Source: Flavobacterium sp. LC2016-13 (GTDB lineage Bacteria > Bacteroidota > Bacteroidia > Flavobacteriales > Flavobacteriaceae). Taken from it: a DNA stretch of 64,000 nucleotides. Position 1 is the stretch's first letter. Every line of letters starts with the position of its first letter. A program made the translations under genes and the position numbers. Shown piece by piece: positions 24,588-33,352 of this stretch. The notes beneath the pieces were generated by a model. It made no database searches. It worked only from the letters and a program-made list of their open reading frames with translations, and was not told the DNA's origin. The stretch covers positions 496,001 to 560,000 of the forward strand of contig NZ_WMDQ01000001.1 in NCBI RefSeq assembly GCF_009707955.1, written 5' to 3'.

Positions 24588-24833
24588 ATGATTAAACATA
24601 TTGAAATTTCAGATTCAGATCTTCGAAATAAAATTAAAAATGCGGAAATTTGTTTCGGTGGAAACCGAAAACTAAAAATCTACGGAACTTTAAAATGTTC
24701 TTCAGGAAAAAGAATGAAACGTGAAAACCGGGTTTTCTTTTTATCTGAAAATGAAGCCAGAAAAAATGGTTTCAGACCTTGTGGACATTGCATGAAAACC
24801 GACTATTTAAACTGGAAAAATGGACTTATTTAA
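24588..24833 (+). CDS. Stand-alone Ada metal-binding domain protein
   Basis: 81 residues matching the N-terminal 10-kDa zinc domain of Ada: IYGTLKCSSGKRMKRENRV and FFLSENEARKNGFRPCGHC. By alignment to E. coli Ada, Cys37 is the nucleophilic methyl acceptor (Cys38 in E. coli) and Cys65 and Cys68 correspond to Cys69 and Cys72, but the fourth ligand (Cys42 in E. coli) is Lys41 here. Cys22 might substitute. Overlaps the alkB start by 14 bp. It would act as a detached methylphosphotriester sensor for the AraC-methyltransferase. Confidence 0.8.
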   Translation: MIKHIEISDSDLRNKIKNAEICFGGNRKLKIYGTLKCSSGKRMKRENRVFFLSENEARKNGFRPCGHCMKTDYLNWKNGLI

Positions 24834-25428
24834 TCCCGAAACTAACGAAACAACTAACTTGCTTCCAAAAGAAGGAACGGTGAATTATTACGGAAAATTG
24901 TTTTCCAGAGAAGATTCAAATCGTTATTTGGATGTTTTACTTCATACAATTGAATGGAAAAATGATGAAGCCATTATCTTTGGAAAATTAATTCTTACGA
25001 AACGAAAAGTGGCCTGGTACGGTGATTCGGGTTTTGAATATACGTATTCGAATACGACAAAAAAAGCGCTTCCGTGGACGAAGGAACTTCTGGAATTAAA
25101 AGCTATTATTGAAGAAGAAACCGGCGAAACTTTCAACTCTTGTTTGCTTAATTTATACCATTCCGGCGATGAAGGAATGGCGTGGCACAGCGATGCCGAA
25201 AAAGATTTGAAAAAGAACGGAGCTATTGGTTCGGTAAGTTTTGGTGCTGAAAGAAAGTTTGCTTTCAAACATAAAGAATCAAAAGAAACGGTTTCTTTAA
25301 TTCTGGAACATGGCAGTTTATTAATTATGAAAGATGAAACACAAACACATTGGCTGCATCGTTTACCGCCAACCAAAACAACATCAAAACCTAGAGTAAA
25401 TTTAACTTTTAGAACAATTGTTAAGTAA
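24820..25428 (+). CDS. alkB: Alpha-ketoglutarate-dependent DNA dioxygenase AlkB-like
   Basis: 202 residues. Oxidatively removes methyl groups from 1-methyladenine and 3-methylcytosine. The iron triad is WHSDAE (His123, Asp125) and a distal histidine in HWLHRLP (His177 or His180), with the 2-oxoglutarate Arg in PRVNLTFR. The preceding NLYHSGDEGMAWHSD and SVSFGAERKFAF are typical of the ALKBH2/3-like branch. Last gene of the alkylation-repair operon, followed by a strong terminator. Confidence 0.92.
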   Translation: MDLFNPETNETTNLLPKEGTVNYYGKLFSREDSNRYLDVLLHTIEWKNDEAIIFGKLILTKRKVAWYGDSGFEYTYSNTTKKALPWTKELLELKAIIEEETGETFNSCLLNLYHSGDEGMAWHSDAEKDLKKNGAIGSVSFGAERKFAFKHKESKETVSLILEHGSLLIMKDETQTHWLHRLPPTKTTSKPRVNLTFRTIVK

Positions 25429-25440
25429 ACACACATTCGT

Positions 25441-25476
25441 AAACCCGACAGGTTTCAAAAACCTGTCGGGTTTGTT
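25441..25476. terminator. Bidirectional terminator (AACCCGACAGGTT repeat type)
   Basis: Perfect 15-bp arms AAACCCGACAGGTTT (25441-25455) and AAACCTGTCGGGTTT (25459-25473) with a 3-nt loop. Lies between the convergent alkB and membrane-protein genes. Confidence 0.85.
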
Positions 25477-25834
25477 AATTCAAAAAAGCATTAGAAAAAG
25501 GATATTTCAAATACACCAAAAAGATGTTCATCAATAAAAATGGTATTTCAATAACTGCTCCTTTTAAGTTTTGATTCTGAATTTGAACAACTATTAAAAG
25601 TAAAATAGTTGTGAACATTATAAAATTTCCTGCTAAGAATGTCTTTGGATGAAAAATCAAAATACCGCTAAGCAAAGTGACTATTCCGAATAGTAAAATT
25701 TCAGTTTTATTGAAACTTAAACTTTCAAGTATTTTCACGATTTCGGGCGAGCCGCTTATCATTGAATAACCTTGTTTTATTCCCATAAAAACTACGAATA
25801 GAAATAATCCTGAATGTATTATTTTTAATATCAT
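25475..25834 (-). CDS. Small membrane protein, unknown function
   Basis: 119 residues from the ATG at 25832-25834, which follows an AAAAAG-type site; the longer frame to 25921 overlaps the SDR gene and has a non-hydrophobic Cys-containing start unlike a membrane protein. Four hydrophobic segments at about 4-20, 36-55, 60-82 and 89-108. The pattern resembles DoxX-like small membrane proteins, but I see no diagnostic motif. Fourth gene of the AraC/SDR/SDR unit. Confidence 0.65.
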   Translation of the reverse strand: MILKIIHSGLFLFVVFMGIKQGYSMISGSPEIVKILESLSFNKTEILLFGIVTLLSGILIFHPKTFLAGNFIMFTTILLLIVVQIQNQNLKGAVIEIPFLLMNIFLVYLKYPFSNAFLN

Positions 25835-25901
25835 CTTTTTAAAATTTAAAAAAGCAGCAAAACATCTTGACATTTTGCTGTTTTCTGGTTTGTATTGATT
25901 C

Positions 25902-26654
25902 TTAGTTTGTTGCTCCTCCATTTACCAATAAATGCTGACCGTTAACGAATGAAGCTAAATCGCTGGCAAAAAATTCGGCTACGTTGGCAACATCTTCAAC
26001 TTCTGCCAAGCGCTGCATTGGGCAACTGTCTAATAATTGCTTTCTTAATTCAGGATAACTATTTGCTTCTGCAAAAATTCCGGAATGATCAACGGCAAAC
26101 GGAATAATAGAATTTACCGTGATTCCTTTATGACCAATTTCTTTAGACAAAATATCAACCAAATATCTCGGCGTAGTTTTGCTACCTCCATAAACTGCCA
26201 TTCCTGGAACCGGGAAAGAGGTTGTACTTGATGCGATGTAGATAATTCTACCATTATTTTCGACATGTTTTGCTGCTTGCTGCAAAGTAAAATAAGTCCC
26301 TTTTGTATTGATCGAAAATACTTTATCGAATTGTTCTTCGGTAAATTCGGTTACGGGAACCTCTACCATTTCGATTCCGGCATTAGCAACGACAATATCT
26401 ATTTTTCCGAATGCTTTTTTGGCTTCTCCGAACAAATATTCTAAATCGGCTACTTTGCTTACATCAGCTTTTATTGCAATCGCTTTTACGCCCATCGCTA
26501 AAATGTTGCTCAAAACTTCATCGGCAGAAGCTTTATCTCTAGAATAATTAATAACAATATCTGCTCCCAATGCTGCATAACGTTCTGCGATTGCTTTTCC
26601 CAATCCTCTTGCTGATCCTGTAATAATTGCTGTTTTATTTTTTAAAGTTTTCAT
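25902..26654 (-). CDS. SDR family oxidoreductase
   Basis: 250-residue classical short-chain dehydrogenase. NAD(P)-binding TGSARGLGKAIA at the N-terminus, VANAGIE in the middle, and catalytic Ser, Tyr and Lys in IASSTTSFPVPGMAVYGGSK (Ser-Tyr-x3-Lys). The NYSRDKA after beta-2 suggests NADP preference. Ends LLVNGGATN. 62 bp downstream of a second SDR of the same subfamily, so a tandem duplication is likely. The substrate is unknown. Confidence 0.88.
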   Translation of the reverse strand: MKTLKNKTAIITGSARGLGKAIAERYAALGADIVINYSRDKASADEVLSNILAMGVKAIAIKADVSKVADLEYLFGEAKKAFGKIDIVVANAGIEMVEVPVTEFTEEQFDKVFSINTKGTYFTLQQAAKHVENNGRIIYIASSTTSFPVPGMAVYGGSKTTPRYLVDILSKEIGHKGITVNSIIPFAVDHSGIFAEANSYPELRKQLLDSCPMQRLAEVEDVANVAEFFASDLASFVNGQHLLVNGGATN

Positions 26655-26716
26655 ACTATAGATTTTTAGATTTTTTTGACTTTAGACTTTATGACTTTTA
26701 AACTTTAGACTAAAAT

Positions 26717-27457
26717 TTAAGCCATTCCCCCATTTACTCCTATGTTTTGCGCTGTAATCCATTTTGCTGAATCGCTTGCCAGAAACACTACTATTTTTGC
26801 AATATCGTCCGGTTCTCCCAAACGATTGAAGGCAGAAAGTGAAGCCAAACGATCAATAACTTCCTGAGGTTTTCCGTTTGTAAACAATTCAGTATTTGTT
26901 GGTCCCGGAGAAACAGAATTTACGTTGATTCCTTTGCTTCCAATTTCTTTAGAAAACACTCGGGTTAATTGTTCTACGGCAGCTTTGGTGGCTACATAAG
27001 TGGCGTAAGAAGGCAACATGATTCTATTTACAGAAGTTGAGAAGTTAATGATACTTCCGTTATTTTCTAAACGTGTTGCGGCTTCACGCATCGTGTTGAA
27101 AGTTCCTTTTACATTAATATCAAATTGTCTTGTAAAATCTTCGTCGGTGGTGTCTTTGATTAATTTGGTAATCATGATTCCGGCGTTATTTACCAAAACA
27201 TCGATTTTACCAAAATGTGCGATTGCAGCATCAAATAAGTTTTTTACTTCGTCTGTTTTACTAACGTCGGCTTGAACTGCGATTGCATCTCCACCTTTTG
27301 CAATAATTTCGGCAACAACTTTATCAGCAGCATTTTTATTGCCTGAATAGTTAACGATTACTTTGGCTCCAGCCTCTGAAATTTGATTTGCAATTGTAGC
27401 TCCAATTCCTCTTGAAGCTCCTGTAACTAATACTACTTTTCCGTTTAAAGTTTCCAT
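26717..27457 (-). CDS. SDR family oxidoreductase (FabG-like)
   Basis: 246-residue classical SDR with TGASRGIGATIA, DVLVNNAGIM, and the catalytic set Ser in INFSTSVNR with Tyr-x3-Lys in YVATKAAVEQL. Ends AQNIGVNGGMA. Similar along its length to the SDR downstream. The AraC regulator lies just upstream on the same strand and is the probable controller of both. No fatty-acid synthesis genes are nearby, so a role as a true FabG is unlikely. Confidence 0.88.
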   Translation of the reverse strand: METLNGKVVLVTGASRGIGATIANQISEAGAKVIVNYSGNKNAADKVVAEIIAKGGDAIAVQADVSKTDEVKNLFDAAIAHFGKIDVLVNNAGIMITKLIKDTTDEDFTRQFDINVKGTFNTMREAATRLENNGSIINFSTSVNRIMLPSYATYVATKAAVEQLTRVFSKEIGSKGINVNSVSPGPTNTELFTNGKPQEVIDRLASLSAFNRLGEPDDIAKIVVFLASDSAKWITAQNIGVNGGMA

Positions 27458-27550
27458 TTTTTCTTTGTTTTAAAATTATAGTACAAAGTTGCGACGGATG
27501 TAGTGGTGAAAAAGTACGCGTTTTAAAGCAAAAGATGCAAATTTCTAAGA

Positions 27551-28477
27551 TTAGGTTTTTTTATGTTCTTTTTTGTAATTCGCAGGTGTGGTTTGGGTAT
27601 TTTTTTTGAAATAATTGCTAAAATGAGCCGACTCGGTAAAGCCTAAAAGAAAGGCGATTTCTTTTATACTCATTTCCGAATTCTGAAGAAGTGATTTTGC
27701 TTCGGCAATTGTTTTCTCGGATAACCATGTCATAATGGTTTTTCCTGTTTTGGTTTTAATCACATTACTCAAATAATTAGGATGCAGATTTTGAAGCTCG
27801 GCATAATCATTTACTCTAAAAATTCTTTCAGTTTTATGATTCACTAAATCTCGAAAATGGTTTTCTATATTTTGCTTGAAGGTTTTTACGATTTGAGAAC
27901 TTCTGTTTCCTTCATATATAGGATCGTAATCTGTCCAGAAATGTTCTTTTATTTTTAGCAGAATTACAATAAATAAATTCCCGATGATTCTGTATTTATA
28001 AATCGAATTTTCATGATATTCTTTATGAATCTGAAGATACAAGCGTTCCATTTCGACGAAAGCTACAACTTCCATTTTTTTGGGTTGAATGGTTTCTGTC
28101 AATAAAAAAGAAAACTCATTGAAGATATCGTGATGTAAATTCTCTTTCAAAAAGGTTTCATCGAACGTTATTAAATAGATTTCTTCGATTGTATTCCATC
28201 TAAAAGTTCTGTAGTTACTTGGGTTTGTAAAATAGATGGATCCAGGAAGTATTTCAAACGTATTTCCATCAATAGTATATTGACCTGAACCATTTTTTAC
28301 AAAGACAAAAGAAAAATAATTGGGACGAAAAACAGGAGATTGATACGGCAATTGAAACGGAATATCTTTCAGATTATGAATCGTAAATCCAGAGTCCTGA
28401 TGAATTAAATCAACAGGAAGTCCTAAATCATTATATAAATCATACAATGTTTTTGATATGATTTCTTTTTCTTTCAT
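27551..28477 (-). CDS. AraC family transcriptional regulator
   Basis: 308 residues. An N-terminal cupin-like sensing domain (FVFVKNGSGQYTIDGNTFEILPGSIYF) is followed by a C-terminal AraC double HTH: LHPNYLSNVIKTKTGKTI, and MSIKEIAFLLGFTESAHFSNYFKK with the signature GFTESAHFSNYFK. It lies 93 bp upstream of the first SDR gene in the same direction. The inducer is unknown. Confidence 0.9.
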   Translation of the reverse strand: MKEKEIISKTLYDLYNDLGLPVDLIHQDSGFTIHNLKDIPFQLPYQSPVFRPNYFSFVFVKNGSGQYTIDGNTFEILPGSIYFTNPSNYRTFRWNTIEEIYLITFDETFLKENLHHDIFNEFSFLLTETIQPKKMEVVAFVEMERLYLQIHKEYHENSIYKYRIIGNLFIVILLKIKEHFWTDYDPIYEGNRSSQIVKTFKQNIENHFRDLVNHKTERIFRVNDYAELQNLHPNYLSNVIKTKTGKTIMTWLSEKTIAEAKSLLQNSEMSIKEIAFLLGFTESAHFSNYFKKNTQTTPANYKKEHKKT

Positions 28478-28491
28478 TATAAATACGTTTT

Positions 28492-28506
28492 AAACCTGAC
28501 AGGTTT
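28492..28506. repeat. Partial copy of the AACCTGACAGGTT repeat
   Basis: The 15-bp palindrome AAACCTGACAGGTTT, a collapsed relative of the hairpins at 18084 and 25441. It lies just upstream of the AraC gene. Confidence 0.5.
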
Positions 28507-28522
28507 GCTGTTTTGCCTAATG

Positions 28523-28843
28523 TTATTTTTTTTTGGGTGCAACATTTTGATAGGAAAGTTTCAAGGCATCTTCAAACATTTCTGGTCTTACTTTTGAAAG
28601 TTCTACAATTGTCCAGCCTTGTTTTCCCCATTTATTGGGCAATGGATAAAAAATCATTTCGCTTGAAGCACAAAAAACAGATTGATCAATTTCGTTTAAT
28701 TTTAAAACTGCATGATTATTTTTTTCATCAAAAGTGGCAAATATTTTTTTGTTTATGCGAAATGAGGTTTTCTCGAAATGAGGCTCTTCTGTTGTATTTT
28801 CAAATGATAAAGCTAAATTTCTGAATGTTTCAATTGAGATCAT
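28523..28843 (-). CDS. MmcQ/YjbR family protein
   Basis: 106 residues of the YjbR/MmcQ fold: TEEPHFEKTSFRINKKIFATFDEKNNHAVLKLN and KWGKQGWTIVELSKVRPEMFEDALKLSY (key features: PHF-KTSFR and the W-T-x-V-L motif region). The E. coli YjbR fold resembles DNA-binding domains, but a physiological role is not established. Ends in a lysine-rich tail. It lies 32 bp downstream of the Nudix regulator gene in the same orientation. Confidence 0.85.
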   Translation of the reverse strand: MISIETFRNLALSFENTTEEPHFEKTSFRINKKIFATFDEKNNHAVLKLNEIDQSVFCASSEMIFYPLPNKWGKQGWTIVELSKVRPEMFEDALKLSYQNVAPKKK

Positions 28844-28875
28844 AATCGTTAATCTTTAAAGTTAAAACTTCAATT

Positions 28876-29631
28876 TTACCACCCTTGATTCAGTCCACTT
28901 TTAAGGACTTCTTCGTATTTATCTTTATCAAAAGTATATAAATTTGGCGCTTTATGTGCTACATTATTTTTCTTTTCATCAAGCTTAATCAGGATTCCAA
29001 TATTGGTTATTTTTCGCAGAAAATTCCTTCTGTCAAGTTTTTTATCTAAAATCGTTTCATACAATTTTTGAAGTTCCGGAATCGTAAATTTCTCTGGTAA
29101 TAAGTTATATCCAACGGGCATTAAATTCAATTCGATCCTTAAAGTGTCCAGCGCTTTATCGAGAATTTCCTTATGATCTAAAATAAGTGCCGGAACCTCT
29201 TTATGATCAATCCATTCTACAGCTTCCTGACTGTTTTCTTTATGTGGAATTGCTTTCAGAAAATCTACTAAAGCATAATATCCAATGGTTACAAATCGCT
29301 GTCTGAACCATTTTCCGGCTTCTTTTGGAATTTTAAAATGTTCTAAAACTACTTTTCCAAAATGGTTATCATTTCGTTTTACTTTTCCAAAAGTAGCAAA
29401 TTGTCTTAAAAATATACCTTCCATTCCCGTACGTTCGTTTAAAACGGTAACGGCTGCCGTATCAATATCCTGATCAATAGGAACAAAACCGCCCGGTAAA
29501 GACCATTTGTCTTCATAAGGAGTTTTAATCAATAGAACTTTAAGCTGATTGTCATGAAATCCGAAAATAACACAATCGATAGAAAGCCCTGGTTGATAAT
29601 TTTCGTTATTTAATATAGTTCCGTCAGACAT
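28876..29631 (-). CDS. Nudix-domain transcriptional regulator (NrtR/AraR-like)
   Basis: 251 residues from the ATG at 29629-29631; I prefer this to the frame start at 29676 because relatives begin shortly before the YQPGLSIDCVIFGF strand. The Nudix domain (20-145) keeps the fold, but the catalytic REUxEE positions read TVLNER in AAVTVLNERTGMEG, so hydrolase activity is doubtful. A winged-helix domain follows (FTIPELQKLYETILDKKLDRRNF). This is the layout of NrtR and the Bacteroides arabinose regulator AraR. It lies near the polysaccharide locus and may sense a sugar metabolite. Confidence 0.78.
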   Translation of the reverse strand: MSDGTILNNENYQPGLSIDCVIFGFHDNQLKVLLIKTPYEDKWSLPGGFVPIDQDIDTAAVTVLNERTGMEGIFLRQFATFGKVKRNDNHFGKVVLEHFKIPKEAGKWFRQRFVTIGYYALVDFLKAIPHKENSQEAVEWIDHKEVPALILDHKEILDKALDTLRIELNLMPVGYNLLPEKFTIPELQKLYETILDKKLDRRNFLRKITNIGILIKLDEKKNNVAHKAPNLYTFDKDKYEEVLKSGLNQGW

Positions 29632-29968
29632 TCGATTTTTCTTAGATACACTATTTCGGTTCAATTTAACACGCAATTTAAATCATTTTTACAAATTAAC
29701 GACTTGTTTAATCAAATCGGGTAAAATATGAGTAATTGAGAAGTCCTAATTTTTACTTAAAATGGAAATCGAATTGAAAAAATAATTACATTGCGTCATA
29801 ATAACACATTAAATGCTTGTTTTGTTATTTTTGAGGCAAAATAAGTATTAAAAAAAGTTATTATATAGCAGATAACATCTTAATAAACAGTCTTTAATAT
29901 TGCATTTTTTGTAACAAAAATTCATAAAAGCTGTCTACTAAGTATTAGAAAACATAAATCGATTAATT
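29632..29968. other. AT-rich intergenic region
   Basis: 337 bp between the divergent Nudix regulator and the 85-residue ORF. The only recognisable signal is TATTTTTG on the plus strand at 29826-29833 (TAnnTTTG), 135 bp before the next ATG. No ORF, strong hairpin or repeat seen. Confidence 0.5.
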
Positions 29969-30226
29969 ATGAGCGTTCCAAATTTGTCAAAAATGAATAA
30001 GAGTCTTATTAAAAAAGTCTATTCTTCTTTTGGATTGGTATCAAAAAACGATCTTTTAGAAGCTTCTATAAAATACAGCGAAGAGCAGGAAAGAATTTTC
30101 AACCAGATGATTGTTGAAAATGAAGCTAAAAATAAAAAGGAAAAACGCGAAGCTTTTGATAAGGCTTTATTCGCATCGTATAAAGGAATTGGCGCTATGG
30201 ATTTTATAAATACGGTCCTGAAATAA
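29969..30226 (+). CDS. Small charged protein, unknown function
   Basis: 85 residues, helical and highly charged (MIVENEAKNKKEKREAFDK), ending SYKGIGAMDFINTVLK. No signal peptide, membrane segment or known motif. Preceded by a long AT-rich region with a possible TAnnTTTG promoter. It stands alone between the Nudix regulator and the convergent GH3 gene. Coding is supported by the absence of stops, a plausible start context and normal codon use. Confidence 0.65.
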   Translation: MSVPNLSKMNKSLIKKVYSSFGLVSKNDLLEASIKYSEEQERIFNQMIVENEAKNKKEKREAFDKALFASYKGIGAMDFINTVLK

Positions 30227-30277
30227 TTTCAAAACCTTTATAAAATACATAACGCCAACTTAAATTGACTTTTAATT

Positions 30278-32506
30278 TTATTGTACTAATTCAAAGTCAG
30301 ATCTTAATTTAATATCTGCTGACGAAGTTCCTATCATTACTTCAAAATCTCCAGGTTCAGCATTCCATTCTAATTTATTATTGTAGAAAGAAAGTTTTTC
30401 TTTATCTATTGTAAATTCAATTGTTTTAGATTCTCCCGCATTTAATTTTACTTTTTGAAAATCTCTCAATTCTAAAACCGGTCTTACTACAGATCCAAAT
30501 TTGTCTTTTAGATACAATTGCACCACTTCTTCTCCGGCAACTTTTCCAACATTTGATAATTGAAAAGAAACTTTAATGGTTTCGTTGCTTTTTATTTTTG
30601 TTGCAGAAAGTTTCAAATCTGAATAATCGAATTTGGTATAACTCAAACCGTATCCGAAAGGAAATTTTGGAGAGTTTTTTAAATCGATATAAGACGAAAC
30701 ATAACCTTTAGAATTTTCATCTTTCGGTGGTCTTCCTGTGCTAAAGTGATTGTAGTAAATTGGCACCTGACCAACTTCTCTTGGAAATGTCATTGGCAAT
30801 TTTCCTGACGGATTATAATCTCCAAACAAAACATTCGCGATTGCATTTCCTGCTTCTGTTCCTAACCACCACGTATATACAATTGCAGGAACGTTATCAG
30901 CCGTCCAGTTAAAAATAAGTGGTCTTCCTGCGTTTACCAAAACCACAACCGGTTTTCCTGTTGCCTGAATTGCTTTTACCAAATCTTCCTGAACGCCTGG
31001 TAAATGAATATCGCTTCGGCTTTTTGCTTCTCCGCTCATGTCACGTCTTTCTCCAATACTCAAAACAACAACATCAGCTTGTTTGGCAGTTGCAACAGCT
31101 TCGGCAAAACCATCTTTGTTGTCTCCATCTACTTCACAGCCTTTTGCGTAAAGCAATTTGGTATTTTTACCTACTTTATTTTGCAAACCATCCCATTGCG
31201 AAACTACCCATTTATCATAATCGACATCTGGCAATTCTACAGACCAGAATCCCATATTAACTTTGTATTCTTTTACCATTGGACCAATGAATGCAATTGT
31301 TTTCAGGTTTTTAGAAAGTGGTAAAGTTTGGTTTTCATTCTTCAATAAAACAATACTTTTTTGAGCAACTTCAAGCGCTGCTTTTCTATTTTCAGGATCA
31401 TTCAAAGCTTTATCAGCTCTTTTTTGATCTGAATATTTATATGGATCATCAAATAATCCTAATTCATATTTTTTACGAAGAATACGTTTTACTGCATCAT
31501 CAATAAGTTCGATAGAAACTCTGCTTTCTTTAACCAATTCGGCTAAATTATATCGGTAAGCATTGCTTTCCATATCCATATCGCTTCCGGCAGTAATTGC
31601 TGAATAGGCTGCTTCTTTAAGATCTTTAGAATAACCATGTGCAACCATTTCTCCAATAGAACCCCAATCAGAAACTACGAATCCCTGAAAGTTCCATTTT
31701 CCCTTTAAAATATCACGTTGCAAATGTGCATTTCCCGTTGCAGGAACTCCGTTTAAATCATTAAAAGAGTTCATAAATGTTGCTGCTCCTGCATCAAGAG
31801 CTGCTTTAAAAGGCGGTAAATAGGTTTCAAACAACATGCGTTCGCTCATATCTACGGAGTTATAATCTCTTCCGCCAACACCTGCACCGTAAGCTGCAAA
31901 ATGTTTTACACAAGCCATAACCGAGTTTAAATCTCCTAATTTATTTCCCTGAAAACCTTTTACTCTGGCGTAAGCTATTTTAGAACCCAGATAAGTATCT
32001 TCTCCGGCACCTTCCATAACGCGGCCCCAACGCGGATCACGGCCAATATCTACCATTGGCGCAAATGTCCAGTGAATACCGCTTGCAGAAGCTTCTGTAG
32101 CGGCAACTCTTGCGGCTAATTCGATTGCCGGTAAATCCCAACTTGCTGCTTCGGCTAACGGAATTGGAAATGTTGTTTTGTATCCGTGAATAACATCCTG
32201 ACCAAATAACAAAGGAATTTTAAGGCGCGACTGCATCGCTAATTCCTGATATTGCCTGGTGTATTTTGTTCCGATGATATTTAGCATCGACCCCACTAAA
32301 CCTGCTTTTATCTCTGCTTGTTTGTTTGGGTTAATGGTAATTGGCCCTGTTGCAGAATTATCGCCTGTATATTGATTAAGCTGACCTATTTTTTCTTCAA
32401 TAGTCATTTTTTTCAATAAAGCATTTACTTTTTGATCGATTGTTTCTTGTTGTGCGGCCGCAAAAAACGAGACCATCAACAAGGTAAATGTGGTTAATTT
32501 TTTCAT
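30278..32506 (-). CDS. GH3 beta-glucosidase (BglX-like), secreted
   Basis: 742 residues with a signal peptide (LLMVSFFAAAQQ). Glycoside hydrolase family 3: nucleophile Asp280 in GFVVSDWGS, substrate-binding KHFAAYGAGVGGRDYNSVDM, then the second alpha/beta domain (LSIGERRDMSGEAKSRSDIHLPG) and a C-terminal fibronectin-III-like domain (GEEVVQLYLKD). BglX-type enzymes release glucose from beta-1,2/1,3/1,4/1,6 oligosaccharides. Last gene of the polysaccharide locus, 6 bp downstream of the EEP gene. Confidence 0.93.
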   Translation of the reverse strand: MKKLTTFTLLMVSFFAAAQQETIDQKVNALLKKMTIEEKIGQLNQYTGDNSATGPITINPNKQAEIKAGLVGSMLNIIGTKYTRQYQELAMQSRLKIPLLFGQDVIHGYKTTFPIPLAEAASWDLPAIELAARVAATEASASGIHWTFAPMVDIGRDPRWGRVMEGAGEDTYLGSKIAYARVKGFQGNKLGDLNSVMACVKHFAAYGAGVGGRDYNSVDMSERMLFETYLPPFKAALDAGAATFMNSFNDLNGVPATGNAHLQRDILKGKWNFQGFVVSDWGSIGEMVAHGYSKDLKEAAYSAITAGSDMDMESNAYRYNLAELVKESRVSIELIDDAVKRILRKKYELGLFDDPYKYSDQKRADKALNDPENRKAALEVAQKSIVLLKNENQTLPLSKNLKTIAFIGPMVKEYKVNMGFWSVELPDVDYDKWVVSQWDGLQNKVGKNTKLLYAKGCEVDGDNKDGFAEAVATAKQADVVVLSIGERRDMSGEAKSRSDIHLPGVQEDLVKAIQATGKPVVVLVNAGRPLIFNWTADNVPAIVYTWWLGTEAGNAIANVLFGDYNPSGKLPMTFPREVGQVPIYYNHFSTGRPPKDENSKGYVSSYIDLKNSPKFPFGYGLSYTKFDYSDLKLSATKIKSNETIKVSFQLSNVGKVAGEEVVQLYLKDKFGSVVRPVLELRDFQKVKLNAGESKTIEFTIDKEKLSFYNNKLEWNAEPGDFEVMIGTSSADIKLRSDFELVQ

Positions 32507-32512
32507 TATAAT

Positions 32513-33352
32513 TTAGTTAATTTCGATATAAACCGGAAGGTGATCTGATGGATATTTTAAATCTTTTGAATCACTTAAAACGGCGTGTTTTTGAACTGTA
32601 AACCCACTATTTTTTGAAATAAAAATATAGTCTATTAATAATGTTACGGGCTGATCATGTTTGAAATCATTAAATGTTCCTGATGGTCCAAAAGGTTTTT
32701 CTTTTGAAACATCTCTCGTATCATCCATTACTTTTTTTATTTCCTTAATTTGTGTGGTTTCCGGTTCTGAATTAAAATCTCCCATTAAGAAAACAGGAAA
32801 ATTTTTGGTGTTGTATTCTTTTATTTTGGCAAGAACCAGCTGAACGCCTTTTATTCTTGCTTCATTTCCAATATGGTCGAGATGCACGTTAAAAACCCAA
32901 AAAAACTTCTTTGTCTTTAAATCTTTAAAAAGAGCCGACGTACTGACTCTGTTACAAGCAGCATCCCAACCTTTGGAAACTGTATTTGGCGTTTCTGATA
33001 ACCAGAATGTGTTTGTATTTTGTACCTGAAAACGATCTTTTTTGTAATAAATAGTACAGGCTTCACCTGTTCCGCCTTCTTCTCTTCCTATTCCGAATTT
33101 GTTATAATCTGGCAAAGCCGATGCTATGTCAATAACCTGATTTGGAGTTGCTTCCTGAACTCCAAAAATGTCCGGGCTGTAAAATTGTATTTGTGATGTA
33201 AAATAATCTTTACGGTTTGGCCACCAATTTTCTCCATCTGATGGATTGTCTAACCGAATATTATAGGTCATCATTTTTAGATTTTGACCATAAGACGAGA
33301 TGCTTACAAAAAGCAACATTAAAACTGAAACTAGTACATTTAATTTTTTCAT
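32513..33352 (-). CDS. Endonuclease/exonuclease/phosphatase family protein, secreted
   Basis: 279 residues from the ATG at 33350-33352; the frame continues upstream to 33433 but only the later start gives a proper signal peptide (KLNVLVSVLMLLFVSISSYGQ). The EEP fold motifs are present: MMTYNIRLDN, GVQEATP, VFNVHLDHIG, FLMGDFNSEP and SDHLPVYIEI. The family includes nucleases and phosphodiesterases, including sphingomyelinases. EEP genes are often found in Bacteroidota carbohydrate loci with no defined substrate. Sits between GH3 and GH5. Confidence 0.85.
   Translation of the reverse strand: MKKLNVLVSVLMLLFVSISSYGQNLKMMTYNIRLDNPSDGENWWPNRKDYFTSQIQFYSPDIFGVQEATPNQVIDIASALPDYNKFGIGREEGGTGEACTIYYKKDRFQVQNTNTFWLSETPNTVSKGWDAACNRVSTSALFKDLKTKKFFWVFNVHLDHIGNEARIKGVQLVLAKIKEYNTKNFPVFLMGDFNSEPETTQIKEIKKVMDDTRDVSKEKPFGPSGTFNDFKHDQPVTLLIDYIFISKNSGFTVQKHAVLSDSKDLKYPSDHLPVYIEIN

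Noticed and set aside
24942..25436. Long minus-strand frame of 164 codons opposite alkB
   Set aside because: alkB on the other strand has clear catalytic motifs; this frame has none and merely lacks stops.
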